Positions 26,905 through 35,627 of a stretch of 64,000 nucleotides of DNA are shown here, piece after piece (the stretch's first letter is position 1; the number at the start of each line of letters is the position of its first letter). This DNA comes from JBDREC01 sp043820105 [NCBI: Pseudomonadota bacterium]. GTDB taxonomy: Bacteria; Bdellovibrionota_F; JAHFAK01. The stretch lies in the NCBI GenBank assembly GCA_043820105.1, contig JBDREC010000004.1, positions 62,001 through 126,000 of the forward strand, in the 5' to 3' direction. Both the position numbers and the translations under genes were made by a program. The notes under the pieces were generated by a model, which made no database searches, was not told the DNA's origin, and saw only the letters and a program-made list of their open reading frames with translations.

Positions 26905-26946
26905 ATTCTAAACACTAAGCACCAAATTTTAACCCTACTCTTCTAA
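26905..26946. repeat. Degenerate heptanucleotide repeat (xxxcTAA)
   Basis: ATTCTAA, ACACTAA, GCACCAA, ATTTTAA, CCCTACT, CTTCTAA: six 7-bp steps with a conserved AA end, related to the array at 1187-1214. The match is looser than at other loci. Confidence 0.45.
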
Positions 26947-27012
26947 CTTGCCATTTCATTAAATTCTTTCTAATCTTTGTCTTAATATTCAACTCTATTT
27001 TGGTCAAAATCT

Positions 27013-28242
27013 ATGGATCATAAGTTAAAAATAAAGCTAATATCAAAATTTATTAATAAGCTAAATCATGATGGCTTTTCTGATGAATACTTAGAAAGCA
27101 AAGCAAAAAATGATTTTATTAAATTTATTAAAGAAGAATTTCCAGAAGTTGATATTGATTCTAATCAAAATGATATAAAAAGAATTTTTAAAGATATTAC
27201 TTCCTGGGGTCCAATTTCTAAGTTTTTAAACGATGAAAATGTAACTGAAATTATGATTAACGGACCTGATATAATTTATGTTGAAAAAGCAGGAAAGCTT
27301 CAAAAGACTGATGCTAAATTTCTATGCACTGAGACTTTAGACTTTCTTATTGAAAGAATTTTATTACCCCTTGGAAAAAGAGTTAATGAGGATGTGGCCT
27401 TTGCAGATGCTAGATTAAAAGATGGCTCTCGTGTAAATATTATTATTCCTCCCCTTGCTGTAAAAGGACCTAATGTGACAATTCGAAAATTTTCATCTTT
27501 ACCTACAAATGAAGATTTTTTTCTGGAATCAAAAACTCTTTCTATGGAGGCAATAGAGTTTTTAAAAATATGTGTTGCTCAAAAACAAAATATTGTTATT
27601 TCTGGAGGGACTGGTTCTGGAAAAACAACTCTTTTGAATTTTTTATCTTCTTTTATTCCAGATGATGATAGGATTGTTACTGTAGAAGATACAGCTGAAT
27701 TAAAGCTTGCTCAAAGTCATGTTGTGCCACTTGAGGGCAGGGCTGCTAATCCACATGGTAAAAGTGAAGTTTCAATTAGAGATCTTGTTATAAACTCTTT
27801 AAGAATGCGACCTGACAGGATTGTTGTTGGTGAGTGTCGTGGAAAAGAAGCAATTGATATGCTTCAAGCAATGAATACAGGTCATGATGGGTCTTTAACA
27901 ACAATTCATGCAAACTCAATTAGAGATACTTTCTCAAGGATTGAAACAATGGTGCTTACCGCTGGAATAGATATTCCAATTTTATCAATAAGAAAACAAA
28001 TCGCCAGCGCAATAAATGTGCTTATTCAAATCTCAAGAATGGCTGATGGCTCTAGGAGGGTTACCAGAATATCTGAGATTACTGGGATGGAAAATGAGGT
28101 GGTCTTAACTTCTGATATCTTTAATTTAGAAAAAGATAAAAAGGGTAAACAAAGCTTGATATCAACTGGTTTAGTTCCAGTCTTTTATGATAACATGAGA
28201 AGAAAAGGCATAGATCTTAATTTAGCAATTTTTGAAAATTAA
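27013..28242 (+). CDS. CpaF/TadA-type secretion ATPase
   Basis: 409 residues, soluble. The N-terminal region carries the family block GPISKFLNDENVTEIMINGP (about 70-90), followed by the VII-like start of the RecA fold. Walker A GGTGSGKT is at 198-205. An Asp box VTVEDTAEL, a HisA-like region and a Walker B region RPDRIVVGECRGKEA follow, with AMNTGHDGSLTTIHANS giving the conserved His box. Such ATPases drive Flp/Tad pilus or type II/IV secretion assembly at the inner membrane. No TadB/TadC, pilin or secretin gene is nearby, so it is an orphan here. No clear ribosome site precedes the ATG. The next gene converges on it. Confidence 0.9.
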   Translation: MDHKLKIKLISKFINKLNHDGFSDEYLESKAKNDFIKFIKEEFPEVDIDSNQNDIKRIFKDITSWGPISKFLNDENVTEIMINGPDIIYVEKAGKLQKTDAKFLCTETLDFLIERILLPLGKRVNEDVAFADARLKDGSRVNIIIPPLAVKGPNVTIRKFSSLPTNEDFFLESKTLSMEAIEFLKICVAQKQNIVISGGTGSGKTTLLNFLSSFIPDDDRIVTVEDTAELKLAQSHVVPLEGRAANPHGKSEVSIRDLVINSLRMRPDRIVVGECRGKEAIDMLQAMNTGHDGSLTTIHANSIRDTFSRIETMVLTAGIDIPILSIRKQIASAINVLIQISRMADGSRRVTRISEITGMENEVVLTSDIFNLEKDKKGKQSLISTGLVPVFYDNMRRKGIDLNLAIFEN

Positions 28243-28270
28243 ATTGTTGAAAAATTAAATTATTGTGAAT

Positions 28271-29071
28271 CTAATTCCATTCCAGGGGAGTGCATTGAAT
28301 TTCCATACCAGTAATTTCTGCTTGAGACCCTGAAATATTCAAATCATAATTTAATCGCATACCTGTCATAACATGATAACTTGGACAAGACAGAAAGGCA
28401 TAATAACCATCAATTAAAAATGTGCTTTCATCATTTCCATCGATAATATTTCCTGTATACCCCCATCTTTCATTTTGACCTGTTTCTAAGATGGCATTTG
28501 CATTTGCGTAAAAAAGTTCAAAGTCAGCTGCTTTGCTATATTCAATATTCACAAATACTCCATAGGGCAAATAGCTGTTGTCTATCGTTCCTACATATTG
28601 AGATCCATTGCCTGAATTTGTATCAAAAAAATGATCTGATAAAGTGTAATCATTTGGATCAATCATTCCAGCCGAAGTCATTGATCTACAGGATATTCTG
28701 GCTTTTTCAAAATCTCTATCATTAATTTCAAATATTTTGAAACTATATACTAGTGAATTTTCACCATGAATATTTTCACACTTTGCCCAAGAGCTCCATT
28801 GGCCACTTCTTCCCCATTGTAAATATTCTTCAATTGCACGGTCATTTTCTAAAGAATAACCTTCATGACCATATCTTTCAGACATGCTGATGTAGTCTTC
28901 AGCCCTAACGGGTGAACTTGTATTACTTTCAGCATTAACTGGAGCAATAAATGCAGAATGGCTTATATTGAACTTTAATGTATCATTTAACTCCTCTTCT
29001 ATGGCGACACTTCCGCAGTTAAATAATAATGTTAATAATAGCCCAGGCATAAATAATTTTACTAAACTCAT
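28271..29071 (-). CDS. Lipoprotein of unknown function
   Basis: 266 residues. Lipoprotein signal: MSLVKLFMPGLLLTLLFNC, with lipobox LFNC at 16-19. The mature part is beta-rich with several Cys. Two segments share a theme (KARISCRSMTSAGM near 125 and MTGMRLNYD...ITGMEIQC near 240-262), suggesting two related modules of a lectin-like or adhesin-like fold; I cannot name the family. AAGGAT precedes the ATG. Both a TATAAT box and a weaker sigma-54 element (29113-29128) lie upstream. Confidence 0.65.
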   Translation of the reverse strand: MSLVKLFMPGLLLTLLFNCGSVAIEEELNDTLKFNISHSAFIAPVNAESNTSSPVRAEDYISMSERYGHEGYSLENDRAIEEYLQWGRSGQWSSWAKCENIHGENSLVYSFKIFEINDRDFEKARISCRSMTSAGMIDPNDYTLSDHFFDTNSGNGSQYVGTIDNSYLPYGVFVNIEYSKAADFELFYANANAILETGQNERWGYTGNIIDGNDESTFLIDGYYAFLSCPSYHVMTGMRLNYDLNISGSQAEITGMEIQCTPLEWN

Positions 29072-29112
29072 GTTAAATCCTTGTGTATGATTATACTAAG
29101 CAAGTGAAAACA

Positions 29113-29128
29113 TGCAAATGATGCACCG
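29113..29128 (-). promoter_or_regulatory. Possible sigma-54 promoter of the lipoprotein at 29071
   Basis: Minus strand CGGTGCATCATTTGCA: GG-N10-GC spacing and a consensus -12, but a poor -24. A TGTCCCCAA element (29233-29241, minus orientation) lies about 105-113 bp upstream, as at other sigma-54 promoters here. A TATAAT nearer the gene is an alternative. Confidence 0.4.
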
Positions 29129-29288
29129 CAGCCCACCGGTTGAAAAAAAGCTATGTTATTAATGGGTTAATGTTGGCGGAAGTTTAATTATAAATATAAA
29201 GTGTTGATTTTGTCCTCATTGTTTTCTGTCTTTTGGGGACACTTCGGGGCCCTTGGTTAAAATCCTTATTATTTTTATTAATGTAATC

Positions 29289-29317
29289 TTGACAAATGAG
29301 TGAGCGCTCACTATGTT
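29289..29317 (+). promoter_or_regulatory. TetR-operon promoter with palindromic operator in the spacer
   Basis: TTGACA (29289-29294) and TATGTT (29312-29317) are 17 bases apart. The spacer is almost filled by the perfect 14-bp palindrome AGTGAGCGCTCACT (29299-29312). A repressor bound there would block RNA polymerase, so autorepression by the TetR protein encoded next is the natural reading. Confidence 0.7.
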
Positions 29318-29326
29318 TCGGGTCTT

Positions 29327-29959
29327 ATGAAAAAAAATATAAAAATGAATGCAGAAGATAGAATAAGTTCTATATTAGATGCTGTTGATTCTCTGTTACT
29401 TATTCATTCACCCAGGAATATTACCACTAAGCTTATTGCTAAAGAGGCTGGGGTAGCTGAAGGGTTGCTTTATCGCTATTTTGAGTCAAAGTGGCAAATG
29501 TTTTTTGATACAATTGAAAGGCATGTTGATTCTAGGATTTGTCTTTTGCCAAAAATTGATACTATTAATACCTTTGAAAAGTTTCAAGCATTGGTAGAAA
29601 AAATGGGTCAAATGGTATATCAAAATTCAAAACTCAATCCTCAATATTTTGCCTTAATAAGTTATATGATTCTTGAAAGAAGAAAAGAGTGTCTTTCCAT
29701 TATGAATAAGCGATCTGAAACAATTATTAAATATTTGTATACATGCTTAGAATTAAACTATAAAAAATGGGGAATTAATAAAATAGATTTTAAATTAACT
29801 TGCACAGTTTTTTGGATGTCTATGGTTCATAATTTGAATCTACTAAATTCAATGGCTCTGATTTATGATAAAATTAAAACCAAGCAAGGAATTTTGCTAG
29901 ATGGAGAAAAAGTATTAAAGCATTCCATTGATTTATGGATAAGCTCTTTAAAAAAATAA
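29327..29959 (+). CDS. TetR-family repressor of the efflux operon
   Basis: 210 residues from the ATG at 29327. A GTG at 29300 would place the operator inside the gene, so it is less likely. The N-terminal helix-turn-helix (about 20-50) has the family pattern TTKLIAKEAGVAEGLLYRYFESKWQ in register with TetR DNA-binding domains. The C-terminal helical domain would bind an unknown effector. The gene is first in a four-gene unit with TolC, membrane-fusion and RND proteins (19 bp to tolC). It probably represses its own operon through the 14-bp palindrome until a drug or metabolite binds. Confidence 0.88.
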   Translation: MKKNIKMNAEDRISSILDAVDSLLLIHSPRNITTKLIAKEAGVAEGLLYRYFESKWQMFFDTIERHVDSRICLLPKIDTINTFEKFQALVEKMGQMVYQNSKLNPQYFALISYMILERRKECLSIMNKRSETIIKYLYTCLELNYKKWGINKIDFKLTCTVFWMSMVHNLNLLNSMALIYDKIKTKQGILLDGEKVLKHSIDLWISSLKK

Positions 29960-29978
29960 TTTGTATAAAGGAAGTTTA

Positions 29979-31319
29979 ATGAACAAAAAAAATATGTTAT
30001 TTATATTTCTTTTAGTTAGCCTAATAGCTGTTGCTACTGAAGATATTAATAAGACTACAAATTTAGATGATGCAATAATAGCTACCCTGAAGAATAATCC
30101 TGATATTGAGCAGGCAAAACAAAAAGTAAAGCAAGCGAAAGCTTCATATAAAGAAGTTTTAGGCTCCTTATGGCCTTCTTTGTCAGCCAAAGGCATATAT
30201 ACAAAATACAATAAATCAATTGACCTTGAAATGCCTGACTTTGAGGCACTTTTGTCTGGAGCTACTGATTATGATACTGTAACAAGAACCATGCAACCAG
30301 GTCATTCTTTTGGAGCCTCGGCTACAGCTACAATGCTTTTGCTGTCAGCCCAGGTTTATCCAGGAATATCAAGTTCAAAGATTTCATTAGAGATTTCAAA
30401 AATATCAGAGAAATTAACAAAACAAGCAATTGTCTACGTTTGTACAAACATGTTTTTAAGAACCCTTGGAGCAAAAAAACTATCAAAAATATCTGAAACA
30501 AGTTTAAAAGCAGCAAATGATAATTTAAATGCAGCTAAATTAAGATTTAAAAATGGAGCAATAACTAAAATTGAATTGATTCGTTCTGAAATATTAGAAG
30601 GCCAAGCAAAGTTATCATTAATAAAGGCTAAAGAAGATTTTAATCATGCCTTAAAATCTTTATCAATTCTAATGGGTGAAAAAGCCAATGAGCCCTTTGA
30701 TATTGATTATACAAATCCAGTGGTACCAACATTTGAAAACAGTACGATTATCGCTTTTAACAATAGAAGCGATTATAAAATTGCACAAGAATCTGTGGTG
30801 TTAGCTAAAAAGCTTTATCAGGTCCAGGTGCTTTCATTTTTCCCAACTTTATCTGCTCAGGGCTCATATAATATTCAAGATGTAGAAAATTTCAATGGGG
30901 ATTATAGTTCCTGGCAAGGCATGCTAATTTTAAATTGGGATTTGTTTAATGGTTTTTCAACAAGCGCTAAAGTTTCAAAGGCAAAGGCATATAAAATTGA
31001 ACTTGAAAATTCTTTAGAATCTTTAAAAAGAAATATTGAACAAGAAGTTTCTTTAGCTCTATCTCAACTAAAAAAAGCCCAATCACAAATTGATATTTCA
31101 AAGAAGCAAGTAATGCTCGCTGAACTTAATAAAGATGCAAGTAAGACAGCCTACGAAAAAGGAGCCTTGTCCAACTTGGATTTTATTGACGCTTTTGATA
31201 AATGGGTTTCAGCCAGCTTTTTGCACACTGCTACAGAAATTGAACTTATGATCGCAAAAAGCAATTTGGAAAAAGCTCTTGGGACAATTAATGTTCCTGA
31301 GATCAGTGGTAAGTGGTAA
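29979..31319 (+). CDS. TolC-family outer-membrane efflux protein
   Basis: 446 residues from the ATG at 29979, behind AAAGGAAG. Signal peptide MNKKNMLFIFLLVSLIAVA. The body shows the duplicated TolC organisation: DAIIATLKNNPDIEQAKQKV near 22-41, a long coiled-coil half with AKLRFKNGAITKIELIRSE near 175-195, and a second half with the matching DASKTAYEKGALSNLDFIDA near 390-410. It forms the outer-membrane channel and periplasmic tunnel of a tripartite pump. The last residues (ISGKW) and the TAA stop come from an AGTGGTA heptad array, so the C-terminus may be repeat-derived. Confidence 0.92.
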   Translation: MNKKNMLFIFLLVSLIAVATEDINKTTNLDDAIIATLKNNPDIEQAKQKVKQAKASYKEVLGSLWPSLSAKGIYTKYNKSIDLEMPDFEALLSGATDYDTVTRTMQPGHSFGASATATMLLLSAQVYPGISSSKISLEISKISEKLTKQAIVYVCTNMFLRTLGAKKLSKISETSLKAANDNLNAAKLRFKNGAITKIELIRSEILEGQAKLSLIKAKEDFNHALKSLSILMGEKANEPFDIDYTNPVVPTFENSTIIAFNNRSDYKIAQESVVLAKKLYQVQVLSFFPTLSAQGSYNIQDVENFNGDYSSWQGMLILNWDLFNGFSTSAKVSKAKAYKIELENSLESLKRNIEQEVSLALSQLKKAQSQIDISKKQVMLAELNKDASKTAYEKGALSNLDFIDAFDKWVSASFLHTATEIELMIAKSNLEKALGTINVPEISGKW

Positions 31320-31325
31320 GTGGTA
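31305..31325. repeat. Heptanucleotide repeat (AGTGGTA)3
   Basis: Three perfect AGTGGTA units cover the last codons and stop (31317-31319) of the TolC gene. The same unit occurs at 63595-63622 and, reversed, at 37034-37068 and 58865-58878. Confidence 0.85.
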
Positions 31326-31384
31326 AGTAAAAATGTAATTCTGAACATTTTCAGGATTTATTAATAAAAGATAGGAGTTTTTAA

Positions 31385-32467
31385 ATGAAAATTAAGAAAT
31401 TAATATGTTTAATTTTAATTTTAATTTCAGTTATTTTTTCTTGTTCAAAAAAAGAAGATGTAAAAAATAAAGATGTTTTAAAACCTGTTTCAGTAGCAGG
31501 AATTGAAAAAAGGACGCTTAATAAATGGATAGAGCTTACAGGAGATGTAAGTGGTGAGCTTGAAGTATTAGTCTATCCTGAAGTTATGGAAAAAATATTG
31601 GATATTAAGGTTAATATTGGAGATAAGGTAAAAAAAGGTGATTTGCTGGCTATTATTAATTCAAATACCTTGGATGAAGGTTATTTGGCTGCTTCTGCTT
31701 CTTTGGAGGCCGCTAAAATAAATAACCGAAATGCCAAATCAGAATACCAAAGAATCAAAGACCTTTATGAAGAAGGCTTAACTTCAGAATCTCAATTAAC
31801 AAATATTAAATCAGCATATGATGCATCAAGCGCTCAAGTTATGCAAGCTAACGCTAGTCTTAATCAAACTAAAATTGCAAAAGATAAATCATTTATCAAA
31901 GCTCCAATTGATGGTTATATTTGGAAACTAAATTATGATAAAGGCAATATGGCGAGTTTTCAAAAACCTCTTTGCTCAATTACTACTTTTGATAAAATAA
32001 AAGTTATGGCATATCCTTTTGACGACCAGTTTAATGAAATTAAAGTAGGGCAAAAAGTTGAAGTTACGGTTAGCTCAGTTAAAGACAAAGTATTAAAAGG
32101 TATTATAAGCTATGTTTCTCCTGTTATTAATCCAATAAATAGAACATTTGAAATCGAAGCAGGCTTTGATAATAAAGACCTTGAGTTTAGACCAGGTATG
32201 ATAGCTAAATTAAAAATTAGAACTCAAACAATAAATGATGCAATGACAATTCCATTTAAAGCAATTGTAGAAAGAAAACAGAATAATAAAGCCGCTATAT
32301 TTATACTTAACTCTGATATAGCTCAAAAAAAGGAAGTTACATTGGGTCTAGCTGAAGGAGACTACGTTCAGATTTTAAATGATATAAAAGCAAGTGATAT
32401 GCTAATCGTTTCAGGGCAGCATCTTTTAAGAGATGGTGAAAAAATCAAAATTATAAAAGGAAATTAA
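31385..32467 (+). CDS. RND efflux membrane-fusion lipoprotein
   Basis: 360 residues. Lipoprotein signal with lipobox IFSC (Cys at 21), so it is anchored to the inner membrane. It then has the usual order of a periplasmic adaptor: barrel-sandwich/lipoyl half near 60-95 (VKKGDLLAII), an alpha-helical hairpin (about 95-150), the second lipoyl half (KAPIDGYIWKLNYDKGN near 165-185), a beta-barrel (GQKVEVTVSSV) and a membrane-proximal domain. It links the RND pump to TolC. The pump gene follows 2 bp after the stop. Confidence 0.93.
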   Translation: MKIKKLICLILILISVIFSCSKKEDVKNKDVLKPVSVAGIEKRTLNKWIELTGDVSGELEVLVYPEVMEKILDIKVNIGDKVKKGDLLAIINSNTLDEGYLAASASLEAAKINNRNAKSEYQRIKDLYEEGLTSESQLTNIKSAYDASSAQVMQANASLNQTKIAKDKSFIKAPIDGYIWKLNYDKGNMASFQKPLCSITTFDKIKVMAYPFDDQFNEIKVGQKVEVTVSSVKDKVLKGIISYVSPVINPINRTFEIEAGFDNKDLEFRPGMIAKLKIRTQTINDAMTIPFKAIVERKQNNKAAIFILNSDIAQKKEVTLGLAEGDYVQILNDIKASDMLIVSGQHLLRDGEKIKIIKGN

Positions 32468-32469
32468 AG

Positions 32470-35400
32470 ATGAATCTTTCTACTTTTTCTATAAAAAAAT
32501 CTGTTACAACATCTATGTTATATTTAATTATTATTGGCTTTGGCATCTTTTCCTTTAGCAGATTAAAGCTTGATCTATATCCAGATCTATCTTTTCCGGT
32601 TGTTGTTGTTTTAACAAATTATACAGGAGCTGGCCCAAAAGATGTTGAGAATCTTGTTACATCCTTTGTTGAGGGAGCTGTATCATCAGTTGAAAATGTT
32701 GAAGAAGTTAATTCGATTTCTCAATACGGTGGATCAGTTGTGCTTGTAAAGTTTGCCTGGGGTACTGATATGGATAATGCTGAACGGCAGGTTCAGAAAT
32801 ATTTGGATATGTATGCAAAGCCTTATATGTCAAGTGACGTTGGAGAACCATTGGTTTTTGCTTTTGATCCATCAATGCAGCCGATCATGTTTTGGACAGT
32901 AGAGGGAGACAAGGATGAAGCTGAGCTTAGAAGAATTAGTGAAGATGTGCTTGAGCCAATGTTTGAAAGGGTTGAAGGTATAGCTGATGCGTTCACCATG
33001 GGGGGTCTTAAAAGACAGATTAATATAAAGTTAAATCCCGAAAGAATGCGAGCTCTAAATATTACTGGATCAGAAATTGTCAATGCTCTTCGTGCCTCTA
33101 ATGCATTAATTCCGGGAGGATCAATAGATTCTGCTAAGACAAATTATACCATTATGACTATTGGTGATTTAAAGACAATTGATGAGGTAAAAAATGTTTT
33201 AATAACGGTTAAAGATAATTTACCTATAACTCTTGATCATGTAGCTTTAGTTGAAGATGGAATAACGGAAAAAGAAGATGCAACTTGGAACAGTGGAAAA
33301 GAATCTATAATGCTTCTGTTAAGGAAAAGATCTGATGCAAACACTGTAATTGCTGCTAATAATATGATGAAGCATTTGGAAGAAATGAAAAAAAAGAATC
33401 TTTTTCCTGAAGGTATTAAGCTTAACTTGTTTTTTAATCAAGCTGACATTGTTAAGCTTTCTATTGGAAATCTGGGAAGTACGGCTTGGCAGGCGGTTAT
33501 TATAACCTTTATTATTCTTTTATTATTTACTGCTAGTCTAAGATCCTCAGTAGCGGTTGCTGTTTCAATTCCTGTTTCAGTTATTGCAACTTTCGCTGTC
33601 ATGGATCAAGCCTCAATTACACTAAACATGATTTCTTTGGCAGGACTTGCCCTGGCTCTTGGGATGTTAGTAGATAATTCCATTGTTGTTACAGAAAATA
33701 TTTTTCGTTTCATGAAAACAGAAAAAGATCCTGCTATTGCAGCTGAGAAAGGAAGCCTTGAGGTAAAAAATGCAATTATTGCATCAACTCTTACTACCAT
33801 TTCAGTTTTTGCACCAATCCTATTTGTTCCAGGTATAGCTGGTATGATGTTTAAGGATATGTCATTGACTATTTGCTTTTCACTCATCGTTTCTTTAATA
33901 GTAGCTCTATCTTTGAATCCAATGTTAAATTATTATTTTTTTAAATTTCCAGGTGGAAAGAAAAAACTTAAACTGTTTTCATATTTCTCTGATTTTATTG
34001 AAACATTATCTGATAAATATGCTGTTTTAATTGAAAAGGCTTTGCATAGGAGAAAGACAGTTTTAATTTCTGCTCTAATGCTTTTTATAGTTTCTTTAGT
34101 TTTCGGCAAATTCTTCTTAGACTTTGATTTTTTAGCACATAGTGATCAAGGTTTTATTCTAATCAATGTTGAAACAAAACCAGGAATAGTGCTTGAAGAT
34201 TTTAGTGGTAAAATGAAAGAAGTTGAAAAGATTGTTCAGGAATCTGTGCCAGAAACAGATAAAATTCTAACGACCTTTGGTACTTCTGAAGGCTTTCTAA
34301 CTCTAATTGGACAGTCAGCAAATTCAGGGCTTGTGAGAATTAAACTTCCTCCTATTTCAGAAAGAACAAGAAAACAAGCCGAGATTGAAAAAAAACTTAG
34401 AGAGGATTTAAAAAATATTCCAGGGATTAGTTATAGAATTGGAAGACCAAATATCGGAGGCGGAGAAGGTGATATGGAAATTAAAATATTTCACGATGAT
34501 ATAGCTGTTTTAACTGAATTTGGAAATAAATTAACAAATGACATGCGTGGCGTTGAGGGTGTTGGAACATGTAAGTTTTCACTTGAACAGGGAAGGCCAG
34601 AGTTTAATATTCGCTATGATCGCGAAAAAATGAAAAGCCTTGGAATAATGCCAGCAGCTGTAACACAAGAAATATCAACCTACTTCCAAGGATCAAGAGC
34701 AGGTCTTTTTCGTGAAAAAGGCAGAGAATATGATATTCTGGTAAGAGCAGACAGACAATATCGAATTGGTGAAAAGCATTTATTGAATATGCCGGTAAAA
34801 TCGAGTCTGGGAAATATTTACCCTTTAAGTGCTGTCGCCAAAGTTGAAGCTCAAAACGCACCTTTAAATATTGAAAGATTCAATCAGAAAAGAATTGCAA
34901 CAATTACCTTAAACAAAAAGGAAGACTGGGCTTTAAATCCAGTTCTAACAAATGTGAAAACATTTCTTGATAGTTATGATAAGCCCAGTGAGGTTCAAAT
35001 ATCTATTGGAGGTGCAGCCGAAGATATGCAAGAATCATTTAAATATTTATTTTTGGCTCTTGTGACAGCTATCCTTCTTGTTTATATGGTTATGGCTTCT
35101 CAGTTTGAATCCCTCTTAGAGCCATTTGTAATAATTTTCTCTATTCCACTTTCTTTAATTGGAGTAGTTATCTTGCTTTTTATTACATCAACAACCATTC
35201 AAGTCACAGCGCTCATAGGTGTAATAATGCTTGCTGGAATTGTTGTTAACAACGCTATTGTGCTTATTGATTACTTGAAACAACTCAGAGGTAAGGGCCA
35301 TTCATTAATTGAGGCAGCGGTTATCTCTGGAAAGACTCGTCTAAGGCCTGTATTAATGACTGCAGCCACAACTTCTTTAGCCATGGTCCCCTTGGCAATT

Positions 35401-35592
35401 GAACTAAATGAAGGATCAGAAACATGGTCACCAATGGCTAGATCAGTTATTGGTGGTTTAGTTGCTGCTACATTTTTAACCTTGATAGTTATTCCAGTGC
35501 TCTATGTTTCAGTTGTTTTAACAATTGAAAAAATAAAGAAATGGCTAAAAAATAAAATATTTAGAAAAAACCTAAAAACTCAAAACATATAA
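32470..35592 (+). CDS. RND multidrug efflux transporter (AcrB/HAE family)
   Basis: 1040 residues with 12 transmembrane helices and two large periplasmic loops, the normal AcrB size. The start is typical (TSMLYLIIIGFGIFSFSRL, then LDLYPDLSFPVV). The TM4 proton-relay motif is GMLVDNSIVV with D402; the second Asp of AcrB is Asn here, as in many HAE-type pumps. The C-terminal half has GVIMLAGIVVNNAIVLIDY and RLRPVLMTAATT. It uses the proton gradient to export hydrophobic compounds through the adaptor and TolC. It is the last gene of the TetR-tolC-MFP-RND unit. The substrate is unknown. Confidence 0.95.
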   Translation: MNLSTFSIKKSVTTSMLYLIIIGFGIFSFSRLKLDLYPDLSFPVVVVLTNYTGAGPKDVENLVTSFVEGAVSSVENVEEVNSISQYGGSVVLVKFAWGTDMDNAERQVQKYLDMYAKPYMSSDVGEPLVFAFDPSMQPIMFWTVEGDKDEAELRRISEDVLEPMFERVEGIADAFTMGGLKRQINIKLNPERMRALNITGSEIVNALRASNALIPGGSIDSAKTNYTIMTIGDLKTIDEVKNVLITVKDNLPITLDHVALVEDGITEKEDATWNSGKESIMLLLRKRSDANTVIAANNMMKHLEEMKKKNLFPEGIKLNLFFNQADIVKLSIGNLGSTAWQAVIITFIILLLFTASLRSSVAVAVSIPVSVIATFAVMDQASITLNMISLAGLALALGMLVDNSIVVTENIFRFMKTEKDPAIAAEKGSLEVKNAIIASTLTTISVFAPILFVPGIAGMMFKDMSLTICFSLIVSLIVALSLNPMLNYYFFKFPGGKKKLKLFSYFSDFIETLSDKYAVLIEKALHRRKTVLISALMLFIVSLVFGKFFLDFDFLAHSDQGFILINVETKPGIVLEDFSGKMKEVEKIVQESVPETDKILTTFGTSEGFLTLIGQSANSGLVRIKLPPISERTRKQAEIEKKLREDLKNIPGISYRIGRPNIGGGEGDMEIKIFHDDIAVLTEFGNKLTNDMRGVEGVGTCKFSLEQGRPEFNIRYDREKMKSLGIMPAAVTQEISTYFQGSRAGLFREKGREYDILVRADRQYRIGEKHLLNMPVKSSLGNIYPLSAVAKVEAQNAPLNIERFNQKRIATITLNKKEDWALNPVLTNVKTFLDSYDKPSEVQISIGGAAEDMQESFKYLFLALVTAILLVYMVMASQFESLLEPFVIIFSIPLSLIGVVILLFITSTTIQVTALIGVIMLAGIVVNNAIVLIDYLKQLRGKGHSLIEAAVISGKTRLRPVLMTAATTSLAMVPLAIELNEGSETWSPMARSVIGGLVAATFLTLIVIPVLYVSVVLTIEKIKKWLKNKIFRKNLKTQNI

Positions 35593-35596
35593 TAAA

Positions 35597-35626
35597 ATTC
35601 AAAATTCAAAAAATTCAAAATCAAAA
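35597..35626. repeat. Heptanucleotide repeat (ATTCAAA)n
   Basis: ATTCAAA, ATTCAAA, then an irregular continuation (ATTCAAA, ATCAAAATC). It is the reverse complement of the TTTTGAA family and fills the gap between the convergent RND and aroC stops. Confidence 0.65.
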
Positions 35627-35627
35627 T

